Both the position numbers and the translations under genes were made by a program. Positions 32,714-45,119 of a stretch of 64,000 bases of DNA are shown piece by piece (positions within the stretch are counted from its first letter, which is position 1; each line of letters starts with the position of its first letter). The DNA lies in assembly GCF_030463535.1 (NCBI RefSeq), contig NC_132900.1, forward strand, positions 25,258,456 through 25,322,455, given 5' to 3'. The DNA is from Salminus brasiliensis (taxonomy: Eukaryota; Chordata; Actinopteri; Characiformes; Bryconidae). The notes beneath the pieces are model-generated. The model was given only the letters and a program-made list of their open reading frames with translations, was not told the origin of the DNA and ran no database searches.

Positions 32714-34177
32714 CAAACCGGATTCCAAAAAAGTTGGGACACTAAACAAATTGTGAATAAAAACTGAATGCAATGATGTGGAGATGGCAAATGTCAATAT
32801 TTTATTCGTAATAGAACATAGATGACAGATCAAAAGTTTCATCTGAGTAAATGTAACATTTTAAAGGAGAAATATGTTGATTCAAAATTTCATGGCGTCA
32901 ACAAATCCCAAAAAAGTTGGGACAAGGCCATTGTGTGGCATCCCCCCTTCTTCTTACACACTCAACAGACGTCTGGGTACAGAGGAGACCAGTTTCTCAA
33001 GTTTAGAAATAGGAATGCTCTCCCATTCATGTCTAATACAGGCCTCTAACTGTTCAATCGTCTTGGGCCTTCTTTGTCGCACCTTCCTCTTTATGATGCG
33101 CCAAATGTTCTCTATAGGTGAAAGATCTGGACTGCAGGCTGGCCCTTTCAGTACCCGGATCCTTCTTCTACGTAGCCATGATGTTGTGATTGCTGTGATG
33201 TGGTCTGGCATTATCTTGTTCAAAAATGCAGGGTTTTCCCTGAAAGAGATGACGTCTAGATGGGAGCATATGTTGTTCTAGAACCTGAACATAGTTCTCT
33301 GCATTAATGGTGCCTTTCCAGACATGCAAGCTGCCCATGCCACAAGCACTCATGCAACCCCATACCATCAGTGATGCAGGCTTCTGAACGGAGCGTTGAT
33401 AACAACTTGGGTTATCCTTGTCCTCTCTGGTCCGGATGACATGGCGTCCCAGTGTTTCATAAAGAACTTCAAATCGTGACTCATCTGACCACAGAACAGT
33501 CTTCCATTTTGCCACACTCCATTTTAAAAGACCCCTGGCCCAGTGCAAACGTCTGAGCTTGTGGAGCTTGCTTAGAAATGGCTTCCTCTTTGCACTGTAG
33601 AGTTTCAGCTGGCAACGGCGGACGGCACGTTGGATTGTGTTCACTGACAATGATTTCTGGAAGTATTCCTGAGCCCATTCTGTTATTTCCTTGACAGTGG
33701 CATTCCTGTTTGAGGTGCAGTGACGTTTAAGGGCCCGGAGATCACGAGCATCCAGTAGAGTTTTACGGCCTTGACCCTTACGCACAGCGATTGTTCCCGA
33801 TATCTTTCTGCGCAACAATGGTGGAATTGGTGATCCTCTTGCCATCTTGGCTTTAGAGAGACACTGACACTCTGAGAAGCTCTTTTTATACCCAATCATG
33901 TTGTCAATTGACCTAATTAGTGTTAATTGGTCTTTCAGCTGTTCGTTATATGCTCAGTTTCCTTTTTCCAGCCACTTATTGCTACTTGTTATTTGTTGAC
34001 GCCATGGAATTTTGAATCAACATATTTCTCCTTTAAAATGTTACATTTACTCAGATGAAACTTTTGATCTGTCATCTATGTTCTATTACGAATAAAATAT
34101 TGACATTTGCCATCTCCACATCATTGCATTCAGTTTTTATTCACAATTTGTTCCCAACTTTTTTGGAATCTGGTTTG
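32714..34177 (-). mobile_element. Tc1/mariner-like transposon with long terminal inverted repeats
   Basis: Bounded by TA on each side (32712-32713 and 34178-34179). Terminal inverted repeats span about 32714-32906 and 33991-34177. They begin caaaccggattccaaaaaag on the left and match closely on the right, and both contain the ggcgtcaacaaat motif at their inner end. Total 1464 bp. A transposase gene on the minus strand fills the centre. All structural ends are present, so this is the best preserved DNA transposon in the window. Confidence 0.92.
32954..33899 (-). pseudogene. Tc1-like transposase, frameshifted
   Basis: A frame from the ATG at 33899 encodes a Tc1/IS630-superfamily DDE transposase: basic N-terminal DNA-binding part, KTVLWSDESRFE (first catalytic Asp), the LMVWGCMSACGMG block and EQDNARPHH (second Asp). 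It runs out of frame at about 33190. The remainder continues in another frame (33223-32954) with SPDLSPIENIW (catalytic Glu). The N-terminal helix-turn-helix region is shorter than in typical 340-aa Tc1 enzymes. The reading-frame break should inactivate it. Confidence 0.9.
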
Positions 34178-34284
34178 TAGAGTATAGTTGAATTTTAATA
34201 CAAAAAAAAATAAAAAATCAACAGACAAATAAATGATTATTGTATGTTTATTGTGTCCCAGAAAATGGTATAGGAGCATCTCTA

Positions 34285-34547
34285 AACCTTTCCACACCAG
34301 GATATACCAGCAACACCCAAGCAACCACCTGACATACCATGGCAACCACCAGCCAGCCCTCTAGCAACTGAATGTAGGATATATATTATAGGAACCACCT
34401 TGCAATACCCTAGCAGTCATTTTCAATACTACAGCAACCGCATAGCAACAGCCAGTTACCCATTCACCAACCTACAAGTACCTAAGCAATGACCAGGAAC
34501 ACTACTGTAACCACCTAACAATGCCCCAGCAACCACATGGAACAAAA
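34285..34547. repeat. degenerate tandem repeat (agcaaccacct type), left part
   Basis: Copies of ctagcaaccacc-like units. The same array resumes at 35030 beyond the inserted MITE. Confidence 0.7.
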
Positions 34548-35028
34548 TACACTGTGTGTCCAAATGTTTGTGGACAGCCCTTCTAATGAATGCATTTAGC
34601 TACTTTAAGTTGCATACATTGCTGACACAGATGTGCAAATGCATGCACACACACACAGCTTATCTAGTCCCTGTAGAACAATCCTGCCAATAAAATAGGA
34701 CTCTTGGAAGCAGATAAATAAATGCCAGGCATGGGCTAGAAGGTTGTAAAGCCACCCAGCATTGAGCCATGGAGCAGTGGAACTGTGTGCTCTGGAATGA
34801 TGGTGCTCCATTCAGTACTTTTGGGATGAGTTGGGAGGTTGGGGATAAGGTAGGGTGATCAGCATCCAGCATCCTGTTCTCACTTATTCTCTTGCCATTG
34901 AATGCAATCAAATCCTCACAGCAATGCTTCACAATTCAGGAGAAAGACTTCCTGGGACAGTAGAGAGAGCTACTCTCTAGAATAAGATTTCGGAAGCTAT
35001 CCCAATACTTTTGTCCATATAGTGTAGC
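34548..35028. mobile_element. MITE with caaaagtattgggac-type ends
   Basis: The left end tacactgtgtgtccaaatg and the right end cttttgtccatatagtgta are inverted. The interior has the aatgccaggcatgggctaga and tttgggatgagttggga motifs shared with fragments at 35.75-35.85, 37.15-37.44 and 48.95-49.1 kb. It carries no coding capacity and is a non-autonomous DNA transposon. Confidence 0.8.
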
Positions 35029-35029
35029 A

Positions 35030-35320
35030 AATGCCTAGAAACCCTCTAGCAACCATGAAAGATGCCATCATAACCACATAGCAATACTATAACAGTCACC
35101 ATAAATACCATATAAACCACAGAATAACACCCTAGCAACCACCCAGAATAACAAATTTATCTTAGATTTATCTTCAAAAATTTTAGAAACCAGCAAGGAC
35201 TTTAAAGCAACTACCTAGGCACACCGGCGCATGTCCTTATAGCCCAATATCTTATTAACCACCTTGGATACCCTAGCAGCCCCAGAAAACACAGATCCTA
35301 GTAACAATTTGGTAACAAAA
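35030..35320. repeat. degenerate tandem repeat (agcaaccacct type), right part
   Basis: Continuation of the array at 34285-34547. Confidence 0.7.
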
Positions 35321-35344
35321 TGTTAGCTACATTAGCCTCATACG

Positions 35345-35915
35345 TCCAGTGTGCCAGTTAACTGGTCCACAGTGGTTTGTCAATTACTCTGTACCACTCA
35401 GCAAAATCGCAGTCCCCCTCTGGCATCAATGGCCCATGGGGCACCACTGTTAATGCCGATGGGAGTGGTCAATCTCAGCACACTTTCACTACGATGGCTC
35501 TAGCACATTCTGCAAAGTTAACAGTTTCCAAGATGCTATCCACCTTCGCCCACTGTCACAGTCATATCAGAATATTATGACCACCCCCTGGTTGCTGGAT
35601 GTGATTTTACTGATGACCAAAAGGGCATGGTAATAGGGTACCAGACGAAGGGTGGTAGCATCTCAGAAATGTTGATGGGACGTTCTAGAGCCGGCGTAGT
35701 GAAGCAGAGAATCAATTTCTCACACAGTTAGTGCCTCCCAATGGCATAACAGTGGTGCCCCCACCCCCAGCATTGAGCTGTGAAGTAGAACTGTGTTCTC
35801 TGGAATGAGGGATGGTGCTCCATCCAGTACTTTTGGGACGAGTTGGTGATCATGCAACATCCTTACCTCGCTAACAGTGTGCCAGCGAGTGTATTCGTCT
35901 CCGCCATCAATCATC
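35345..35915. mobile_element. non-autonomous DNA element, copy 1
   Basis: Contains gttaactggtccac, gtaccactc.gca and cactgtcacagtcatatc in the same order as 36525-36865. It is followed by an oppositely oriented part (aatagggtaccag, ggtggtagcatctc) also found at 37010-37160, and by a fragment of the MITE at 34548-35028. Confidence 0.65.
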
Positions 35916-36519
35916 AGCTGAAATTTAACTCTCGCTGGAATCGTATGGCCTCAGATGTTTACCTGCATGAAGAGCCTGTCGTTCATACTTTAGAGCTGAA
36001 GAACTAAAAAGGGGGATAGAGGGGAGGCTTTAAGTCATAGAAAACCTTCAAATGTCTTTTATGGGAAACTTACATTCAAACGTATTGAGCTAGAAAGTTC
36101 CTTCCGTTTTCATGTAACTGTTACACCTGTGTCTGTGTGTGTGTCATACGTGATGGACGTTTTGATTGTGGCTTGATGAAAGATATGATGCGCTTTCACT
36201 TTGACTAGATAATTAGGAACCACTTAACTCCAATTTGCATATGCAGAAACGCTGCAAATGCAGAAGATGGAGAGCACACGTGGCTTTACATTTGCAAATG
36301 AGCACAGCCCTGTCTCAATGTGACTGAACATGTGCGTAATTACAGGACAGGAAACAACATTCCACACACGGAGAGACCACACATGTGTCCCGTGTGTAGT
36401 GTATACATACTGTATAGGTATCTATATGTAAGAATGATGATAATAATGTAATATGACCCTATAAGTGCCATTATTTAATGGTGAAATGTATGTGGAAGTA
36501 CCTATATGTGATAATATGC

Positions 36520-37165
36520 CCCAGAATATAATGACCACCCTTGGCTCAGATGACATCAGCGAGACTTCGTGACATGGACTGTATTAGGTGACGGAAGGTG
36601 TTATAGAGGTGTTATGGAGGTTAACTGGTCCACACGTCAATTGCTACGTACCACTCGGCAGAATTGTCACCACCCTCTGCCTTCAATAGCCTGTTGGGCA
36701 TCACTGTTCAGCTGCTGGGAAGCACTCAATGTGCGACAGGTCCATCCTTGGTACACCTTCACTCGGCGGTTCTAGAACATTCCACAAAGTTAGCAGTTTC
36801 TGAGATGCTACCACCCTGCTCCCACTGTCACAGTCACATCCGAATAGTATGACCTCCCCTGATTTGCAAGGACTTCTGCCTGAGATGCAGATGCATACTG
36901 CATGTATAAATAATAAATAAATGAACGAGCACACCAGTCAGTTGTAGCAGAGGGCAAAACGATCGTCATGGGCAAAGGATGCGATTTGATTGATGTCCAA
37001 ATGAGCATTATAATAGGGTACCAGGTCAAGGGTGGTAGCATCTCGAAAACTGCTAACTTTGTGGGATGTTCAAAGTTAGCCAAAGAGCCATCGTAGTGAA
37101 GGTGTCCCGAGGATGGACCTCTCGCACACTGAATGCCTCCCATTGGCATAACAGTGGTGTTCCCT
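36520..37165. mobile_element. non-autonomous DNA element, copy 2
   Basis: Same landmarks as copy 1, including both halves in inverted relation around about 36860-37000. Confidence 0.65.
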
Positions 37166-37440
37166 TAGCAGTGAGCTGTGGAGCAGTGGAACTGTGTTCT
37201 CTGGAATCCAGAATACAATACTTTTAGGGATTTTTGGGATTTGGGAATGAGGTGGGGTGATGATCATCCCACATGCTAACCTCACTAACACTGTTGTCAC
37301 TAAATGCAATCGAATCCTCACAGCCATCCTTCAAAATCCAGTAGAAAGCCTTACCTGGACAGTAGAGACAGTTACTCCTGATTTTAGAAAAAAACAATGA
37401 ATGAGCAGGTGTCCCAATACTTTTGTCCAAACACAGGTTC
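37166..37440. mobile_element. MITE fragment
   Basis: Shares gtggaactgtgttctctgga and the terminal tgtcccaatacttttgtcca with the 34548-35028 element. The left end is missing. Confidence 0.65.
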
Positions 37441-37677
37441 TGTCGCTCTCTGATGGCAGAGCATGTGATGTACAGATAGCAAACCCATAGTGCACATACA
37501 CACACAGACACACACACCACCATTACTGTACTCTAACCAGCCTTTGTAATTAAAGTCTACTAAGAAATGAAAGGCTCATAGAATTTTTGGCCTCTGAAGA
37601 TGGTAGATCTGTGAAGATGTGCTGAAAGATCAGACAGTATCGGCCCACGCAATAATTTACTGAACTCACAGACACAG

Positions 37678-37680
<3 letters not shown>

Positions 37681-37711
<31 letters not shown>
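37681..37711. repeat. (CA)n microsatellite
   Basis: About 15 CA units. Confidence 0.95.
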
Positions 37712-37717
<6 letters not shown>

Positions 37718-37859
37718 AGAGAGATGATGAAAACACCATTCAGTAAATAAACATGTTCACAGCATTTTATACAGCACTCAGTGTAACCTTATCTCAGTGT
37801 ATTGCTTTAACCTCTCAAACACACTCAGGCTTTGTCAAGTGTGTGTGAGCGTGTGAACC

Positions 37860-38680
37860 TACAGAATCAAATCAATATTGTGATATCTAGGGGTCAATTG
37901 TTTTATAAACAATCAAACTGAATCATAGTGACTATAACTGAATTGTTAACTTAAGAATCAACCCGAGTCGTGACATTTCTGACTGAATTATTTCCAGAAG
38001 AATGGAATCAAATCATGGTGACCTTTCGTCTGAATCTTTTTTTTTTTTAATTAATCAGAACAATTTTCTAAAGAACTGAACTGAATTGTGTTGACATTTC
38101 AGAATGAATCATTTCCTAAAGAACTAAACCTGAATTAGGGTAACATTTCTGACTGAATCATTTCATACTGAATTGAACTAAATTGTGGTGACATTTCTGA
38201 TTGAGTCAATGACCAAATAATAATAACGATGATTCAAAATTGTGGTGAGAAAACACAGGACAGAAAACAAGGTTATGCTTTCTGAAGAATCAAATTAAGA
38301 CTGTGGTGACATTTCAGACTGAATCAGTTCCTGAAGAATGGAGCTGAATCATGGTGACATTTCTGATTCAGTTTCCTAAAGAACTAAATTAAACCATGGG
38401 GACCAATACTTTTTTTAAATGACTCAACTGGATTGTTGTGACTTTTCAAATCTTTTGAATCTTGGACACATTTCTGATTAAATCATTTCGTATAGAATTT
38501 AATTGAATCATGGTAACATTTCTGATTGAATCAATGACCAAATAACTGATGATTCAAACTGAGTGAGAAAACACAGGGCAGAAAACGAGATTCTGCTTTC
38601 TGAAGAATCAGATTGAACAGTCTACATTTGAGATTTCATGAAATGTTGAATCATTTACCAAAGAATTATTATTAAATTGA
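37860..38680. repeat. degenerate tandem repeat, unit about 45-50 bp
   Basis: Recurring gtgacatttctgactgaatc and ttcctaaagaactgaa motifs with substitutions and deletions. Confidence 0.8.
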
Positions 38681-39089
38681 TTCAACATGAGACTTCCATC
38701 CCTCATATTTCTACAGATGGTCTGCTCTGGGAAGAGGAACAGATCTGTGAGCATAATGGGTCTGATTCATCATCCCAGCCTCCAGTAACAGCCTGACATG
38801 ACTTTTGTTTCCTGTCCAATTACGGCAATCTGAGATCATTACCATTACACGTGAAAGACTGCAGAGTCTGGAAATGGGAAATTAAAGGTGTTTTTACACT
38901 CTAATTATGGCTCTCAACAGCTTTCTCTCTCTCTCTCTTTCGATTTTAACAAATAAATAACCAGTAAATGAAACACTACCTAATGTAGTTGGAGATTGCA
39001 CTACCTGATCATTTCTCAGACACTATCGGACGTTTCATTAACATTCTAGGAGAGATGCATGACGTAGCCTGGTATGCCAAGTCCTTTAA

Positions 39090-39560
39090 AGGGATACTTT
39101 GGCAACACATCTAATTTACACACTTCTGTTCTTTGTTCATATTCAGAGGAATTTCACCAATTTTTAAAAATTCTCTGCATAATTAAATGTCTATGATGTT
39201 AACCAGTCTAGAGCAACGTACCAGGTCAGAATTGTTTACAGTGGTGGTGAATAAAACCATATGATTATGATTATAAAAACTTTTTTTTTTTTTTTTTACC
39301 ATAGATTTGTATTAAATTTGAAGTTTAAAATGCTTTTAAAATATTATGTCATTAAAATTATTATTAATTAAATGGGATGTTGTGCGGCACAAAAAAAGTC
39401 CCCCAAAATTAATTTCTTTAGTCAGATTAGCCACAATTGTACCATCATCAACACTCCATATATAGATGAGGAAGTGTCGGTTCACTGGAGGGTTTGGATG
39501 GTAAACATAATGGCTATATTTGTAGTCATGGCTGGTTATTCTCACTACTACACTTCACTA
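39090..39560. repeat. dispersed repeat, copy 1
   Basis: Shares acagtggtggtgaataaaac, gttgtgcg.cac.aaaaaaa and atttg.agt.gtagtcatgg with the region 62150-62400. The right half lies in inverted relation. Confidence 0.55.
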
Positions 39561-39820
39561 CAGCAGGATTTCTGCTGATCATTTGAGTTAGATTGTGATA
39601 GAGTCCTCATACTGGTCTTGTAGTACAATTTCCCTGCATAGCATTTAGCTGGTTAGCTGGCCCAGGCCTTAAAACAGGGAAGGACAGCAGTACTTCAGGG
39701 CACAAACCTGTCGACTCCAGTTGAACTGCACCGATTTGCACAACTGAGATGTTCATAACTTCGTATTCCTGTAAATCCAGCCTAAAAGGTCCCATAGCGA
39801 CTGTTCCACATGTCCACACG

Positions 39821-41083
39821 TCAAGACTGGAACCAGAATTCTAAGTGCTGAATTGTTTTCCGCTGCTTGCGGCTGGCTTTTACAGCCCGACAGGCAGCAC
39901 AGTAATGCTCTGCCCAGAATGAGGTCACATGCACACTATAATCACGCCTCCAGGCCAGGTAGCGGCGATACTGAGCTGGGTTTCGGTCCAGGTACATGAG
40001 GTAGGCGGCGAGGGCCCGGGGTGATTTGAAGTCGTGGACGTGGATGAAAGCATCCGGAGGCAGGAAGCGCTCGTAGTTCTCCCGCGATGGCCCCAGCACC
40101 ACAGGCACAGCGCCGGACTGCAAGGCGTTTCGCCACAGTTTCTCAGTGATGTAGTCCGTGTGGAGGGAGTTTTCGAATGCCAGGTAGAATTTGTAGCCGG
40201 AGATGGTCTGGTGCATGCTGTCGTTAATCAGACTGAGCGCCCGGCGGCCGTAGATGTCCACCCGGATATACCGGCGAAGCCTCCAGTAGAACTGGACCCT
40301 CTCTTGCTCCTCGCTCCAGTTGCTGATCACCCAGGCAACCATCGCCCGCCGCCTGCGGACTGTCCGCACAGGAGAGGCATTGTTGCCATGAAGACTGCTT
40401 TCATTGCCGTGATGATCCACTGCAAGGTTGATGGAATTGCCATGGCGATCCACCGAGGCATGGATCTCATTTCTCCCATTGCTGTTGCCATTGCGATCCA
40501 CCGGAAAGTGGTCTTCGATGCTACGACGACCATTGCCATTGCCATGCTGATCGATCGGAGGGAATACAATATTGCTGTGGCGACGGCGCTGGAGGTATCC
40601 ATAGGGCAGGAAGATGTCAGAGCCCAAGCGATAGGACATGGTCAGGTTGAAAAGTCCATCCAGACCGTCCAGCCAGGGTGAGTGTGAGGGCGACTCGAAG
40701 TTCATCCAGATCCATTTCTGCCCCTCAGGCCGCGGAGGCTTCGGGAGCGCGTCCGGCTCGCTCACCAGGTCACGGTGGTGCACGATTACTGCATCGGCAT
40801 GCTCGTACTCATGCCTGTCCAGCGTCAGCATGCACCCGCGTATGCCGTAGCTCGTGTAGCAGTCTGGGAGCGTGTGTGCTTTACCGAACGGAGGCCACCA
40901 CATGAGGAGCAGGGTCACACGTGGTTCTGAGTATGAGTCTGGATCCGAGTTCAGCTGCGTGACCGGTGCGAGAGCACGTGGCACGGCGAGAACGAGCAAC
41001 AAGAATGCGGGAATGAGCAGCACAAGGATGCGCAGTTGCTTCCTGCGCACTCTCCTGCTCACGGAAAGGGAGGAAACTGCCAT
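39821..41083 (-). CDS. fut4: fut4-like alpha-1,3-fucosyltransferase
   Basis: GT10 Golgi enzyme that transfers fucose from GDP-fucose to N-acetyllactosamine (Lewis x-type products). Single exon, 420 aa from the ATG at 41083; the frame extends four codons upstream to a GTG, which I reject. Type II topology: short basic tail, then a hydrophobic anchor (about residues 17-35). HHRD (102-105) has Arg in the acceptor-specificity position, as expected for alpha-1,3 rather than alpha-1,4 activity. The donor-binding GT10 signature spans YKFYLAFENS to DYITEKLW (297-317). Sequons include NLT (146), NES (227), NWS (255) and NDS (287). Residues about 179-236 are a low-complexity insertion of D-R/H-H-G-N repeats not present in human FUT4 as I recall it. 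Position between amotl1 and ankrd49 supports fut4 orthology. Confidence 0.92.
   Translation of the reverse strand: MAVSSLSVSRRVRRKQLRILVLLIPAFLLLVLAVPRALAPVTQLNSDPDSYSEPRVTLLLMWWPPFGKAHTLPDCYTSYGIRGCMLTLDRHEYEHADAVIVHHRDLVSEPDALPKPPRPEGQKWIWMNFESPSHSPWLDGLDGLFNLTMSYRLGSDIFLPYGYLQRRRHSNIVFPPIDQHGNGNGRRSIEDHFPVDRNGNSNGRNEIHASVDRHGNSINLAVDHHGNESSLHGNNASPVRTVRRRRAMVAWVISNWSEEQERVQFYWRLRRYIRVDIYGRRALSLINDSMHQTISGYKFYLAFENSLHTDYITEKLWRNALQSGAVPVVLGPSRENYERFLPPDAFIHVHDFKSPRALAAYLMYLDRNPAQYRRYLAWRRDYSVHVTSFWAEHYCAACRAVKASRKQRKTIQHLEFWFQS
40375..40551 (-). repeat. fut4: coding minisatellite inside fut4
   Basis: Imperfect copies of an 18-nt motif (gtggatcgccatggcaat type on the coding strand, VDRHGN) separated by variable linkers produce the D-R/H-H-G-N-rich insertion. 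The frame stays intact. Confidence 0.8.
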
Positions 41084-42050
41084 AAATCCAAACACAGCCT
41101 TCTCAAGTTCTCCGCCAACGTCTTCCTTATTGCACCTTTAATTCCCTAAAAGTCATCCTGCACCAAAAATACTCCAAAACTGCTCCAGCAATCCTTGTCC
41201 TCTACCTTCTACCGTCCCACACAATACCCTGAACACTCCATTCTTGCAGTGTTTCGTTGATATACAGTCTCTCCATTTGTTGACACTCCTTTAATTCCCC
41301 CTGTCTTATCTTCAAAGTCCTATATTGCACCTTCAAGCATTACTCTTCATGGTTCCTCTTCTTGGAGCCATCCCACAGTTCTTAATACCCACAACCTTCC
41401 TCTCTTGCAGTCTTCCTTTCCTCCTATCCCTCCTCTAATACCCCCAACACCACAGTCTTCCTTCTACAAAATCCAAAAGCAGCACAGTCTTCGTCTGCTT
41501 CTTGCCCTGAGCTCCGTGAGAAAGGCCACACACACTCCGGAGTACTCTGCGTTTTCGCTGGACTTCACACCCTCTTCAGTCCTTGGCATTCGCAGTACCT
41601 GCAGAACCAGTTCTTCCATTGCTCTTTCAGTCTTGTTCCTCTCACTATATAGTGAACTGAGCTCAGCTAAACGTCCCGCTCAGCCACTCTATCTAGCCTG
41701 TTTACTCTCCCTCCACAAACTCCTCAACGTGGCAGAAGCGCCTGCAGAGCTGCAGCCTAAAGGCTCCTTTGTTTACTCTCTGCTCGGCCACAGCAGTGGG
41801 CAAGAAGAGGGAGGTTCCGTATCACGCTCAATGAGCCTGGCTTCACCGCACAACTGCTGGGCCAAAGTTACACAGTTAGTGAATACACTTTCATGAATGT
41901 GAGGGGACTCGGCTCCCTCGTCCAGCTGTGCTATTAAAGCCGTAGTTCATGCTAACGCTGCTAGAAATAAACAAAAACATCTGCTGCTTACAAATGATGT
42001 TGCTACTACAGAATCAACCCATTCATCCAACCGCAAAAGTTCAGTTAAAG
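41084..42050. other. fut4 upstream region, no gene seen
   Basis: 5' flank of fut4. It probably contains the promoter and any 5' UTR exon. I see no decisive TATA box or splice site, and the 163-codon plus frame at 41405-41896 shows no family resemblance. Confidence 0.4.
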
Positions 42051-42059
42051 GAGCATTAT

Positions 42060-43000
42060 GCAAGAACTGGCATTTCTTGCTCCTGGGCTCCTTCTCGCAA
42101 ATTCCTCTGACATCACTGGCGTTTGAACTTGTGTTGTGTACCTACTGGCATTGGAAATCTGGTGTGCAATATATTGTTGGCCTGACATTTTTCTACCCTT
42201 TATCCTCTGGGATTACTGGGCACGAGGCAGGAATACTCCTTGGACAGGGCCAACAGTTCATCAAAGGGTACCACAAACCCCCACCGCTGGTTCACACACT
42301 CACACCTAGGGGCAGTTTAGCACAGCTGGTTCACCTACACTTATAAAAATAAAGGTGTCACAAAGGGTTCTTTGAGCATTCATGGTGGGTGGGGGAGGTT
42401 GCAGTTATGGCCAATCTAAGGTCCTGTGATACTAAGACCGTTAGAGTAGTGGAGCCCAGTGTCATATCTTTTCATGGGGCCCAAAATCCCTGGAATACCC
42501 CTGGATTCCACAGAAGAACCGCTTTTGGGTCCATAAAGATCCATGTATGTAAAAGAGATTCGTGAGTGTGGAGAACCTTTCAACCTTTCAATCAGGTAAA
42601 GCTATTAAAGGTTCTTCCCACTCACCTGTCAGATCTTTCACAAACATGGTTCTGTTTGGTTCTGTAAGGAACAAAACATGGATCTACAGTGGCCTCTCAA
42701 AGAACCCTTTGTAACCCCATACACCATATGGTGGGAGGGCGGATTTGAGAGGTATGAAGAGAAAGCAGGAGTACCCACAGGAACACCATGCAGACACAAG
42801 GAGCATACATCAAACTCCCTACTGACAGAAACCAAAGCGAGAATTGAACCCATAACACCAGCTGCCCTTTTCAGCACTCACTACCTCCATGCTCTTTTTT
42901 TGTGGATTGTTATTGCAGTAATACTCATTGGTTATGATATATTACTTGCTAGACACACAGTTGGACTGAAATGGCACCCTAGAGCATAACTAATCAAAAT
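42060..43000. repeat. dispersed repeat fragments
   Basis: ggcatttcttgctcctgggc near 42070 recurs near 23235. Around 42345-42715 repeated aaaggttctt/aagaaccttt-type motifs occur in both orientations. No gene. Confidence 0.45.
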
Positions 43001-43602
43001 CTAGTCTCATAGGTTCAATTGTGAACTTTAAATGTGTTACATGAGGCACATTACTTTCATCTTCTCATGGCAAAAAGTGCATAAAATATTAGTACAAATA
43101 TAGAATAGAAAAATAGACTTAAAAAAAGAAGAAGTTGGACTAGGTGTCTGGACATGTCCTTGCAGGTACCACGCTGGTGAGAAGCAAGGGTCTTCGAAAG
43201 CTACAGTTCACCGTTAGTGCAACTGTGTAGACAATGTGCAGGCTCCTATCCTTTCCTTTTTGAAAATCTAGTTTAAGACCCTGTGGGGCCTCTGATGGCT
43301 TCAGGCTGTGAGACACTGCAGTTCAGCTGTTGTCCTTGACTAAAGGCCCTTAAAGTGCAACACAATCCCAGTGACAGCAGGCTGTCAGTGAGCGTGCACT
43401 TTCCCCGGGCGCTGTAGAGGAACACTGCACACATACACACACATTTGGGTGGTTTTCCACTTCCAAACAATAGCCCCTCAGTCCAGGCTGGAGGAAATGG
43501 ATTCATAGCACTCTCTCTGTGGTTTGCAGGAAAGCTACACTGGCTAAAAAAGGTGTAGTAAATACATTAAAGGTTGTGTGTTTCATTTCTGCTTCATCAA
43601 AT

Positions 43603-43735
43603 CTATCTATCTATCTATATTTATCTCTCACTTTCCCTCTATCTATCTATCTATATTTATCTCTCACTTTCCCTCTATCTATCTATCTATATTTATCTCT
43701 CACTTTCCCTCTATCTGTCTATCTATATATATGTT
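43603..43735. repeat. 36-bp tandem repeat of TATC and TCTC blocks
   Basis: Three and a half copies of a unit joining (tatc)n, ttatctctcactttccctc. All three plus frames stay open as a by-product. Confidence 0.93.
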
Positions 43736-44002
43736 TGTCCTTGGACAGCGACATTCATATATTCTGAACATATAGGGGGCTCTAAGCGATGTTGTCTTGA
43801 CTTCAACACACTGGAACTTGATATTAGGGCAAATGACCAGTTCCATTATTGAGTATCTATTGATTTGATATATATTTGTCAGAGGTAGCCTGTAGCTTGT
43901 GGGTCGTAGCTAAAAGTAAAATGATTACTACTTTAAATAAGTGAGAATGTCTAGAAATAGGTGGAATAACTGATGATATTCAGGTTAGATGCTTTGACTC
44001 CC

Positions 44003-44840
<838 letters not shown>

Positions 44841-44919
44841 TAAATAATGTGTGTATTGTTAAAAACTCCAGATCCCACCATAACAGATGCAAGTAAACCT
44901 AAATACAGTACCCACTTTT

Positions 44920-45115
44920 GAAGAAAGCATGTGAGATCTTGCGAGTTAGTTTGGAGAACAAAGCTTGGTTCCAGATTTCTCCTGAACGCCCCCAGACAGC
45001 ACATGGATTTGTGCTTTTATTCCATCAGCAGCAGTTCACCTGGTTTAACATTTAATATCAAACACTGATTTACCAAAGCAGGTGTTTGCTGGATGAGAAC
45101 TGTAAATAATGCTAG
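44920..45115. repeat. dispersed repeat, copy 2 (inverted)
   Basis: Complement of 28655-28865 (gtgagatcttgcgagttagt, ttggttccagatttctcctg, aacactgatttacca, caggtgttt). Confidence 0.8.
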
Positions 45116-45119
45116 TGGT

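Noticed and set aside
41084-41095. Four extra N-terminal codons of fut4 beginning at GTG
   Set aside because: A GTG start is not expected in a vertebrate nuclear gene when an ATG follows four codons later.
41405-41896. 163-codon plus frame upstream of fut4
   Set aside because: No family resemblance and no clear start context; probably a chance frame in the fut4 5' flank.
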